From NCBI GenBank assembly GCA_036493735.1, contig DASXPH010000098.1, forward strand, positions 124,001 through 188,000: a stretch of 64,000 bases of DNA, written 5' to 3'. The translations under genes were made by a program, and so were the position numbers. Positions 34,167 to 41,745 of this stretch are shown here, in pieces (within the stretch, counting starts at the first letter, position 1; every line of letters begins with the position of its first letter). This stretch comes from AG2 sp036493735 (GTDB lineage Bacteria; Gemmatimonadota; Gemmatimonadetes; Gemmatimonadales; Gemmatimonadaceae). The notes below the pieces were generated by a model. The model was not told where the DNA came from. It did no database searches and saw nothing but the letters and a program-made list of their open reading frames with translations.

Positions 34167-35840
34167 TCAGTCAATCGTCACCGGTGACGGCACGGAGCCC
34201 TCGGCTTTTTCGAACGCAGCCAGCGGTCGTTCACACCACCGCGCCGCGGCGGCAACCGCCTCACGATCGCCATTGGCGACAACCGTCCAGGCGGCGTACT
34301 CGAGCAGCAATAGGCTGATAGTCGTTCGCGCCACGCCATAGGCAAAGGCGCGCGCGTGCGCCTCGGCGAAGTCGCGTCCCTCACCGGCCAAGCGCTCCGC
34401 GAAGGACTCTATGGCGCCTAACGCATCGCTGACGCGGGCGGCAGCGGCTTGCAGCGAACCGGCGGCATTCACCGTCGCGAGCCGTTCGCGCGCGTCCATC
34501 AGGAACGCGGAGAGGGCGTTTGTCTTCTCGAGCGCTCTCAACACGTCGAGACTGAGAACGTTGGTCGTCCCCTCCCAGATCGGAAGGACCTGAGCATCGC
34601 GCAAGAGGCGCGGCAGACCGGTATCCTCGATGTAGCCAGCGCCGCCGAAACACTCCAACGCCTCGCTGGCGACGGCTACCGCCTGCTTCGCCGTGTACAG
34701 CTTGGCGATGGGGATGAGGAGGCGAAGCCTGGCGAGATCGTCCGCCGTCGCGTCGCCGCACTCCTGCCTGCCTAACAACTCGACGACCCGGAACGCCAGG
34801 AGAAAAGCGCCGCGCCATTCGAGCTCCATGGCGGCGAGGGTGGCGGCGTGCAGCGGCTGTGCGATGAGCGGCTTGCCAAATGCAACGCGGCGCGTGGCGT
34901 AGTCTCGCGCAAGGGCGATGGCTCGGCGCATGCCAGCGACGGCTGCGACGGCGTTGTACACGCGCGTGACATTGAACATCGACGCGATCTTTCGCACGCC
35001 GTCGCCCGGCCCACCGATCATGTGCGCCGGCGCGCCGTCGAGGGTGAGCTCGGCGGTGGGCAGCGCGCGGGTGCCCAGCTTGTCCTTGAGGCGATTGACG
35101 CCAATGCCCTGCAACGAGCCCTTCTCGTCGCGGAGCCTGACGAGAAAGACACTCAGGCTCCTCGTATGCGACTCGCGCTCCTGGATGTACGCGAGCGTTA
35201 TCGCGATCTGTGAGGTCGTCGCAGAGGTGAACCATTTCGTGCCCGACAATCGGTACGAATCGCCGTCGAGGACGGCCGTCGTGGATGTCATCGACACGTC
35301 CGAACCGCCGGTGCGCTCGGTCATCCATTGTCCCGAAGTCCAGAACTGAGCCGGGTCCCTCGAGAGCAGGTGGGCAAGCACGGGACGCGTGAGGTCGTCC
35401 GGATACAGCTCGAGCAGCCGCGCGGCGCCATCGGTCATTGCGAGCGGGCAGCTGTACGTGGAGGAGGAGGGCGCGTAGAGATAGAGGCGCGCGAACTGAT
35501 CGATCCTCGACAGCGCACCGTGTTCACGATCGTAACCGATCGCGACGAGTCCCTCGGTCGCGGCGATGCGGTCCAGCTCGCGCCATGCGGGCGACGTCTC
35601 GATGCGATCGATGCGGCGTCCCCACGGATCGTACTGAACGAGCCGCGGCGGATCGGCCTCGGCAGCCGCGTCGAGAACGAGCCACTCGGTGGCCGCTGAT
35701 TCACCAATTCGCCGAAGATCAGGCTCGATCTGCGCGAGCATCTCGCGAGGCAGTCGCCAGCGCAGGTATGACGCGAGGAGCGGATCGTCCTCGTACTGAT
35801 TCGTTAGGCGCGGCGGCGACTGATAGAACTCGGCGGACAT
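34167..35840 (-). CDS. acyl-CoA dehydrogenase family protein (AidB-like)
   Basis: A 557-residue protein, longer than the roughly 380-residue fatty-acid enzymes and matching the AidB/ACAD11-type branch. It has an N-terminal helical extension, then QWMTERTGGSDVSMTSTTA, a segment binding FAD, and TKWFTSATTSQIAI. The C-terminal FAD-domain helix includes LECFGGAGYIEDTGLPRLLRD. The catalytic base position is not obvious. Possible roles are alkylation-damage response (AidB) or unusual acyl-CoA oxidation. It is followed by no partner gene; the neighbouring PBP gene ends seven bases away on the same strand. Confidence 0.9.
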   Translation of the reverse strand: MSAEFYQSPPRLTNQYEDDPLLASYLRWRLPREMLAQIEPDLRRIGESAATEWLVLDAAAEADPPRLVQYDPWGRRIDRIETSPAWRELDRIAATEGLVAIGYDREHGALSRIDQFARLYLYAPSSSTYSCPLAMTDGAARLLELYPDDLTRPVLAHLLSRDPAQFWTSGQWMTERTGGSDVSMTSTTAVLDGDSYRLSGTKWFTSATTSQIAITLAYIQERESHTRSLSVFLVRLRDEKGSLQGIGVNRLKDKLGTRALPTAELTLDGAPAHMIGGPGDGVRKIASMFNVTRVYNAVAAVAGMRRAIALARDYATRRVAFGKPLIAQPLHAATLAAMELEWRGAFLLAFRVVELLGRQECGDATADDLARLRLLIPIAKLYTAKQAVAVASEALECFGGAGYIEDTGLPRLLRDAQVLPIWEGTTNVLSLDVLRALEKTNALSAFLMDARERLATVNAAGSLQAAAARVSDALGAIESFAERLAGEGRDFAEAHARAFAYGVARTTISLLLLEYAAWTVVANGDREAVAAAARWCERPLAAFEKAEGSVPSPVTID

Positions 35841-35847
35841 CGCGTGA

Positions 35848-37917
35848 TCAATGGAACACGAGCGCGCCGAATTGCGGCAGCCGCCAGGGATCTGCTCTCA
35901 ACGCCGCCGGCTCCGTTCCAGGAAGGAAGAACTCCGTGTACCGCCGGTCTGGCGGTGTCGTCGAGTCGGCGAGCGCCCCGGTATTGCGATCGAGCTCGGC
36001 GTAAAGCAGTCCGGGCGGAGGCGCGGCCCACGCCGTCGATATCGAAGGGCTGACGTTCGTACCTAACGACGCGTAATAGCGCGCGACCATTTGGCCCCAG
36101 ATCGGCGCGGCGAGCGATCCGCCGGCGGCTCCCGCGGCGATGGTCGTCGGTTGATCGAAGCCGAGCCAGACGGCGCCGACGAGGTCGGGGGTCATGCCCA
36201 CGAACCACACGTCAGCGTTGTCGTTCGTCGTGCCGGTCTTTCCAGCGACGGGGATGGACCCCGGTACCGCCTGACGCGCAGCGGCGCCGGTGCCGCGGTC
36301 GGCGACGTCCTGCATCATACGGCGTACCAGAAACGCAACGCGCGAATCGAGGACGGGGGTCAGTGGCGCCGAAGGCGCCGCGTACGCCGTCCGGCCAGTG
36401 GCGTCGTCGATACGCACGATCAATCGCGGCTGCACCACCGAGCCGAGATTCGCGAATGCCGTGTACGCGGTCACCAACTCGAGTGGACGAACAGCGGAGG
36501 CCCCGATGGCGCTCGACGGAACTGGGGCAATCGGTGACGTGATTCCCATGCGCTGAGCGAGCGCGGCGATGGTGTCGATCCCGACGCGCATGCCCAGCTG
36601 CACGGCGACGGGATTCCGCGATTTGACGAGGGCCTCGTGCAGCGTGATCGGTCCGAGGAATTGGTTGTCGGCGTTGCCGGGCTGATAGTTCGGTCCCGAC
36701 GGCATTGGGATAGAGAGCGCCGTATCGGGCACGATCGCGTTAGGCGGGATGCTGTCGGCCAGCGCGGCGGCGTACACGATTGGTTTGATGGCCGACCCAG
36801 GCTGACGCAGCGAGAAGACGCGATCGAATGGGGAGGCGGCGTAATTGCGCCCGCCGACGAGGGCTCGAACGTCACCAGTCGCCGGATCGATGGCGACCAC
36901 CGCGCCCTGCAGGTACGGCACGTGAGTCTTGAGTGCGTCGGCGTACTTCGCGTGACGATAGCCGGGACGCGCCTCGACGCGCGCCGTGCCGTCGATGAGC
37001 GCCGTGACCGCGACTCTCTGGAGCGCGGGATCCAGCGTCGTGTAAATCCGATATCCGCCGTTCATGACAGGAATGCCAGCCCGCTGAGCGGCCTGCCTAA
37101 CGGCATCGACAAAATATTGCGAGGGCGCCGACGTGCCACCGTCGGGCGCGGTGACAAGGGGCTCCTGCTTGGCTTTCTCGGCGACATCACGCGCGACGTA
37201 TCCCTGATCGACCATCAGGCCGAGAATGAGATCGCGGCGAGCCTTGGACCGTGCCGGGAAGCGACTGGGATCATACAGCACGGGCGACTTCGGAAGCGCC
37301 GCCAGTGTTGCTGCCTCCGCGAGCGAAAGCCGAGACGCCGACTTGCCGAAGTAATGGCGCGCCGCGGCTTCCACGCCGAACCAGCCGTGACCCAGGTCAA
37401 CCTGATTGAGATAGGCCTCGAGGATCTGGTCCTTGGAGTAGTGCTTCTCCATCTCACGCGCGGCCCCCTGCTCACGGAGCTTTCGACCGAGGCTGAGGTC
37501 GCGGCGGTCGATGATGTCGGGATGCATGTTGCCGACGAGCTGTTGCGTGATCGTGCTGGCGCCGCCGCGTCGTTCGCCGAACAACTTGCCTTTGATCGCC
37601 GACGCCACGCCGATCAAGTCGACGCCATCGTGCTGGTAAAAACGCTGATCTTCTACCGCAATGAATGCGTGCGCCAGATAACGAGGCATGCTTCGTAGCG
37701 CGACACTCGTCCGGAATTGCCGACCAATCTCGCCGACCAACGATCCGTCGCGCGCGAGAACCAGCGAGGACTGCGGCTGCGGCGTGATCTGCCACACTTC
37801 GCTCGCCGCCGGCGGCGATTGACCGACCCGCACCGAGTTCTGCGACAGCAGGGCCCGCGGTGCCACGGCGCCGAGGCTCAGGAGGGCGCAAAGGAAGTGA
37901 TTACGCAAGTTGGTCAT
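35848..37917 (-). CDS. penicillin-binding protein 1 (class A; GT51 + transpeptidase)
   Basis: A 689-residue bifunctional murein synthase. The GT51 domain has VEDQRFYQHDGVD (Glu89) and GASTITQQL (about 120). The transpeptidase carries SAIK (Ser375), SRN (433-435) and KTGTTND (Lys560). It polymerises lipid II and cross-links stem peptides. The N-terminus is short and moderately hydrophobic with an Ala-rich end, so it could be a signal anchor or a cleaved signal. The AidB-like gene begins seven bases after its stop. Two octamer copies lie inside, at 36738 and 37095, plus a 7-mer at 36062. Confidence 0.95.
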   Translation of the reverse strand: MTNLRNHFLCALLSLGAVAPRALLSQNSVRVGQSPPAASEVWQITPQPQSSLVLARDGSLVGEIGRQFRTSVALRSMPRYLAHAFIAVEDQRFYQHDGVDLIGVASAIKGKLFGERRGGASTITQQLVGNMHPDIIDRRDLSLGRKLREQGAAREMEKHYSKDQILEAYLNQVDLGHGWFGVEAAARHYFGKSASRLSLAEAATLAALPKSPVLYDPSRFPARSKARRDLILGLMVDQGYVARDVAEKAKQEPLVTAPDGGTSAPSQYFVDAVRQAAQRAGIPVMNGGYRIYTTLDPALQRVAVTALIDGTARVEARPGYRHAKYADALKTHVPYLQGAVVAIDPATGDVRALVGGRNYAASPFDRVFSLRQPGSAIKPIVYAAALADSIPPNAIVPDTALSIPMPSGPNYQPGNADNQFLGPITLHEALVKSRNPVAVQLGMRVGIDTIAALAQRMGITSPIAPVPSSAIGASAVRPLELVTAYTAFANLGSVVQPRLIVRIDDATGRTAYAAPSAPLTPVLDSRVAFLVRRMMQDVADRGTGAAARQAVPGSIPVAGKTGTTNDNADVWFVGMTPDLVGAVWLGFDQPTTIAAGAAGGSLAAPIWGQMVARYYASLGTNVSPSISTAWAAPPPGLLYAELDRNTGALADSTTPPDRRYTEFFLPGTEPAALRADPWRLPQFGALVFH

Positions 37918-37961
37918 ACGCGAGTTCTACCCTGCCGCCAAAGCAAAGATACAATTAAGGT

Positions 37962-39812
37962 ATGCCTCCCTTCGTGCACATCGCGATCGCGCAGTTCAAG
38001 CCTCGGAAAGCGGAGTTTCAATCCAATCTCGCTCGACTTGGGGAGCTTTTCGCCCAACTCGAGGACCTCGATCCGCATCCGACTGTATTGGCGCTGCCGG
38101 AAACGGCATTGACCGGATACTTCCTAGAGGGTGGAGTGCGGGAGCAGGCGATCACGGCTGGCGCGCTTGCCCGCGAGCTGGCTGCGACGTACCGCGCTGT
38201 CGCGAGATCCCCGCGTTCACTGGATGTCACTCTCGGATTTTACGAAGTCTGGAACAACAAGCTGTACAACAGCGCGATGTACGTGACACTGGGCAATGGT
38301 GAGCCACAGATCCGCCACGTACATCGCAAGATGTTCCTTCCAACGTACGGCCTGTTCGACGAGGAGCGGTTCGTCGAGCGCGGCACCGAGGTGCGTGCAT
38401 TCGACACGTCGTGGGGCCGTGCGGCGATGCTGGTGTGCGAGGACGCGTGGCACAGCATGACAGCGACGATCGCCGCCCTCGATGGGGCACAGGTGATCTT
38501 CGTCTGCTCGGCGCCCCCGGCGCGCGGCCCCTGGCCGAAAGAAGACGACGTGCCGGGGCCTGCCAGTGTGAGCCGTTGGGAGCGCCTCATCCGTGACATC
38601 GCGGACGAGCACGGTGTGTACGTCACGCTCGCAAATCTCGTGGGCAGCGAGGGCGGCAAACTGTTCGCAGGGTCAGCGCTCATCGCCGGGCCGAAGGGCG
38701 AGGTACGGGGTCGCGGCCCATTGTGGGACGAAGCCGTGGTGACGGCGACGCTCGACATCGCAGACGTCACGCGTGCACGGGCGGACATGCCGCTCGTCGC
38801 TGATCTCGAGGTCATGGCGCCCCATCTCGCGTCGAGTCTGGATGCCGTTCGTAACCGCACACCAGCGGTGCTGCGCTACGACGAACCCGCGTGCGAGCCG
38901 ACGATCGAGACCCCGCAGCGGACCGCGCGGGCGCCACGGGAGAAACGCTCGAACGGCAACGCCTTTCGCATCGTCTCGATCTCGAGCGTGAACGAACCGT
39001 CATCGCCGCTGGAGATCGACGGTGCGCTCACCGCGGACTGGCTCACCGAGTTCATTCGCGAGGAGATGCGCCAGCGCAACTTTCAGAAAGCGGTCATCGG
39101 AATATCGGGCGGTGTGGATTCGGCGGTCACCGCCTATCTCGCGACCCGTGCACTGGGGCCAAAGAACGTCATCGGCGTGCGGATGCCATATCGGACGTCG
39201 AGCTCGGCGAGTCTCGAGCACGCGCAGCTGCTGATCGACGCGTTAGGCATTCGCGGTGAGACGCTCGATATCTCGCCAGCCGTGGACGGCTACCTGCAGC
39301 ACGTACCCGAAGCCGACGATGCTCGACGCGGAAATGTGATGGCGCGCATGCGCATGATCACCTTGTTCGATCTGTCGGCGAAGTATCGCGCCATTCCGCT
39401 CGGTACGGGCAACAAGACCGAGCGTCTTTTCGGCTACTTCACCTGGCATGCGGACGATTCTCCGCCAATCAACCCACTCGGCGATCTGTTCAAGACGCAG
39501 GTGTGGTCGCTCGCGCGACATCTCGGCGTCCCAGCAGTGATCGTCGATAAGCCACCGACCGCGGATCTCGTTGTGGGACAGACCGATGAAGGAGACTTCG
39601 GAATCAGCTATGCGCGGGCGGACGAGCTGTTGAACTGGCTCCTGAACGGCTACAGCCCGGCGGACTTGATCGCGCGCGGCTTCGATCGCGGCGAGGTGGC
39701 GCTGGTGACGAAGCGCGTAGAAAACACGCACTGGAAGCGGCGATTGCCGACGGTGGCGATGGTGAGTCCGACAGCGATCAACGAGAGTTATCTGAGACCG
39801 GTCGACTACTGA
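37962..39812 (+). CDS. nadE: glutamine-dependent NAD+ synthetase
   Basis: A 616-residue two-domain enzyme. The N-terminal nitrilase-type glutaminase has LPETALTGYF (Glu47), the Lys in HRKMFLP and the nucleophile Cys in MLVCEDAW. The C-terminal synthetase has the ATP-pyrophosphatase loop SGGVDS (about 382-387), GTGNKTE and KPPTADLVVGQTDEGDF. It makes NAD+ from NaAD, using ammonia channelled from glutamine. Divergent from the PBP gene across 44 bases. A poorly conserved linker (about 300-350) joins the domains. Confidence 0.96.
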   Translation: MPPFVHIAIAQFKPRKAEFQSNLARLGELFAQLEDLDPHPTVLALPETALTGYFLEGGVREQAITAGALARELAATYRAVARSPRSLDVTLGFYEVWNNKLYNSAMYVTLGNGEPQIRHVHRKMFLPTYGLFDEERFVERGTEVRAFDTSWGRAAMLVCEDAWHSMTATIAALDGAQVIFVCSAPPARGPWPKEDDVPGPASVSRWERLIRDIADEHGVYVTLANLVGSEGGKLFAGSALIAGPKGEVRGRGPLWDEAVVTATLDIADVTRARADMPLVADLEVMAPHLASSLDAVRNRTPAVLRYDEPACEPTIETPQRTARAPREKRSNGNAFRIVSISSVNEPSSPLEIDGALTADWLTEFIREEMRQRNFQKAVIGISGGVDSAVTAYLATRALGPKNVIGVRMPYRTSSSASLEHAQLLIDALGIRGETLDISPAVDGYLQHVPEADDARRGNVMARMRMITLFDLSAKYRAIPLGTGNKTERLFGYFTWHADDSPPINPLGDLFKTQVWSLARHLGVPAVIVDKPPTADLVVGQTDEGDFGISYARADELLNWLLNGYSPADLIARGFDRGEVALVTKRVENTHWKRRLPTVAMVSPTAINESYLRPVDY

Positions 39813-39820
39813 AATAGGGG

Positions 39821-40225
39821 CTACGGTTCGGTCCCCTGCTGCACGTAAGCGACAGCCTCGATCTCCACCAGCATGTTCTCATCGATGAGCGATGAGACCT
39901 CCACCATCGAGGTTGCTGGTCGGATGTCGCGGAAGACGTCACCGTGGGCGCGGCCGACGGATTCCCAATCGGCGGCGATGTCGATCACGTAGATGCGCGT
40001 GCGGACGACATCCGCCAATGAGGCACCGGCGTTCTGCAGTGCGCGCTCGATGTTCGCGAGTGCCTGACGAGTCTGCGCCGCGGCGTCGCCGATGCCGACG
40101 ATCTTGCCGCCGGCACCCGTGGCTGTCGTTCCCGAAACGTGGACCCATTGTCCGACGCGTACCGCCCGCGAGTAGCCGACGATCGGCTCCCACGGCGTGC
40201 CGGACGAGAAATTTTGTCGACTCAC
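39821..40225 (-). CDS. RidA/YjgF family protein
   Basis: A 134-residue RidA-type protein. The C-terminal VRTRIYVIDIAADW and the ATSMVEVSSLIDENMLVEIEAVAY segment contain the family's structural core. The usual substrate Arg before a Val-x-Val-Tyr strand appears as VVRTRIYV. Members deaminate reactive enamines/imines from PLP enzymes or act on related substrates, forming trimers. Its start is GTG 40225, four bases past the upstream HNH stop, so the two are probably co-transcribed. It converges with nadE. Confidence 0.88.
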   Translation of the reverse strand: MSRQNFSSGTPWEPIVGYSRAVRVGQWVHVSGTTATGAGGKIVGIGDAAAQTRQALANIERALQNAGASLADVVRTRIYVIDIAADWESVGRAHGDVFRDIRPATSMVEVSSLIDENMLVEIEAVAYVQQGTEP

Positions 40226-40229
40226 TCGA

Positions 40230-40649
40230 TCATGCGGCTCGTGCGTAGGCGAGACTCACGGCGCGTCGCGCGCAGCGCTTCAACGCGCGGTGCACGGCGC
40301 GAGCATAGTGAATGAAATTAAGTCCGGCCCAGGGATAGCGAGCAAAGAATTCTGTCGGTAGCAGGTCGCCCTTGAGACGGTTACAGCGTCCGCACGCGGC
40401 GACGAGATTTCCCGGCGCGTGCACACCGCCCTTGGCGAGTGGGAAGACGTGATCGATGGTGGCGATCTCGAAGTCGAGCGGAGCGGCGCAGTAGACGCAA
40501 CGCCGACCGCAGTCGCGCATCATCGCGTGCTTAATGGCGCGCTTCTGATGTCCGCATGGGGCACGCTCGGTTCGCTTGGCGCGACGAGGGGTTCGTGGAA
40601 GGCGGGGGAGACGAACGTGGTGATAGTGTCGACGCCGAGACAATTTCAC
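40230..40649 (-). CDS. HNH endonuclease family protein
   Basis: Up to 139 residues; the conserved HNH core starts near residue 50. CVYCAAPLDFEI supplies the first zinc pair, TIDHVFPLAKGG the catalytic His, and NLVAACGRCNRLKGD the Asn and the second Cys pair. The first 40 residues are basic and not obviously part of the fold, so translation may begin at the ATG pair near 40526-40523. It is a probable DNA-nicking or cutting enzyme of unknown role; many such genes are chromosomal orphans. A second, similar HNH gene lies at 49554. Confidence 0.8.
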   Translation of the reverse strand: MKLSRRRHYHHVRLPRLPRTPRRAKRTERAPCGHQKRAIKHAMMRDCGRRCVYCAAPLDFEIATIDHVFPLAKGGVHAPGNLVAACGRCNRLKGDLLPTEFFARYPWAGLNFIHYARAVHRALKRCARRAVSLAYARAA

Positions 40650-40663
40650 CTCGCGGAAAAAGG

Positions 40664-40702
40664 GACGCCCCGCAGCGGGAGTCGTTCCCGAGGCGGGGCG
40701 TC
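40664..40702 (-). terminator. rho-independent terminator with a 10-bp outer stem
   Basis: Outer stem GACGCCCCGC / GCGGGGCGTC with an inner GGGA/TCCC helix, followed on the minus strand by a CCTTTTTCC tract. It ends a leftward transcript before the HNH gene. Confidence 0.75.
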
Positions 40703-40989
40703 ACGAAGACCGTGGAAATGCAATTGGGGAGGATCAAAGAGTGCGGCCGTCCTCGCGGCCGTTCGTATCTATCGGGATGTCGCTCTCGAAGCAGACTCCT
40801 GATACTCATTCTCCTCCGTGTCGCGCTGCAGCGGCCGGTTCCCGGGCGCTGCACGCTGTCATACAAATGCAGTGCGTATGCCAGCCTCGCAAGAGGCAGA
40901 CGGTCGATCAGTCGCTGACGTCACGCGATTGTGACCCCCGCAACGAAAGCGAGCCACTTCGTACAGAGTTGGGTGAGCCTTCTCGGGAG
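40703..40989 (-). other. leftward transcript region of unknown content between HIT gene and terminator
   Basis: No convincing gene. On the minus strand an ACGGAGGAGA ribosome binding site precedes ATG 40809, opening a 92-codon frame with Arg- and Pro-rich, unfamiliar composition. The terminator falls inside this frame, arguing against it being a real long gene. The region may be the 3' part of the HIT transcript or a small RNA. No tRNA cloverleaf was found. Confidence 0.3.
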
Positions 40990-41511
40990 TCATGCCACCG
41001 CAGATTCGCGGTCCGCGGGGATTGGCTCCTCCTGATCGTCGAAGCCATGGTGCCCGTTCCAGCGTCCGCGAACGGGATCACGCAGGGCGGCGATGATGCG
41101 CACGGCCATGGCGTCGAGGAGCGTTCGATCGGGCATCTCGGATGCGGCAAAGGGAAGTGGAATGTCGAAGCCATCCCCCTCACGGCGCGGAATGAGGTGG
41201 ACGTGATAGTGAAACACGTCCTGACCTGCCGTCTTGCCGCTGTTGACGACGATGTTCATGTCGTCGCAGCTGGTGACTTTGCGAATGATATTGGCGACCC
41301 GCATCGAGACCTGGAACAGATGCATCGCGAGCTCGGGTGGCGTGTCGACGAGCGATTCGTGATGTTGCCTCGGCACTACAAGGACGTGGCCCGGATTCAC
41401 CGGCTGGATGTCCATGAACGCGAGCGCATCCGCGTCCTCGTAGCAAATAGATACCTCACCCGCACCGTGAATCAGGTCGCAAAAGGTGCAGTGGACGTCT
41501 GCCTTACGCAT
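40990..41511 (-). CDS. HIT family protein (histidine triad nucleotide hydrolase)
   Basis: A 173-residue HIT domain protein. The N-terminal CTFCDLI and FMDIQPVNPGHVLVVPR are standard, and the triad is DVFHYHVHLIPR (His-x-His-x-His). Relatives cleave dinucleoside polyphosphates or aminoacyl/phosphoramidate adenylates. The ~50-residue C-terminal extension (after DGFDIPLPF) is longer than in minimal HINT proteins. It starts close to the left edge of the E1 dehydrogenase leader and is transcribed away from it. Confidence 0.92.
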   Translation of the reverse strand: MRKADVHCTFCDLIHGAGEVSICYEDADALAFMDIQPVNPGHVLVVPRQHHESLVDTPPELAMHLFQVSMRVANIIRKVTSCDDMNIVVNSGKTAGQDVFHYHVHLIPRREGDGFDIPLPFAASEMPDRTLLDAMAVRIIAALRDPVRGRWNGHHGFDDQEEPIPADRESAVA

Positions 41512-41570
41512 CGTAGACCCTCACGGTCTGGATAAGTGAAGTGCCTTGAACGCAGATCGAGTGCCATGTC

Positions 41571-41645
41571 GGGTAGAGGGTAGTGGACAGAGGGTAGAGG
41601 GTGATTTAGAGCATTGTGCCCAGTCGGCATTTGTGCCCTAGTCGC
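41571..41645 (+). repeat. short direct repeats in the leader of the E1 dehydrogenase gene
   Basis: GGGTAGAGGG occurs twice with a 21-base period (41571, 41592). It is followed by an imperfect tandem repeat of about 17 bases (GCATTGTGCCCAGTCG, then GCATTTGTGCCCTAGTCG). No regulator is recognised. Confidence 0.5.
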
Positions 41646-41745
41646 CCGCCGCTTTGACCCTCTGCTCTCTCCACAAGCACCGCAGACCGAACATGTGCTA
41701 CCTTACGGTCGTCGCCCCTATCAAAACGGAGATTTCGCCGGGCTT

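Noticed and set aside
40531..40809. A 92-codon minus-strand gene starting at ATG 40809
   Set aside because: A strong terminator lies within it, it overlaps the HNH gene in another frame, and no motif is seen; left as an unexplained region.
40703..40989. A tRNA suggested by GGTTCCCGGG near 40839
   Set aside because: No acceptor, D or anticodon stems could be paired around it.
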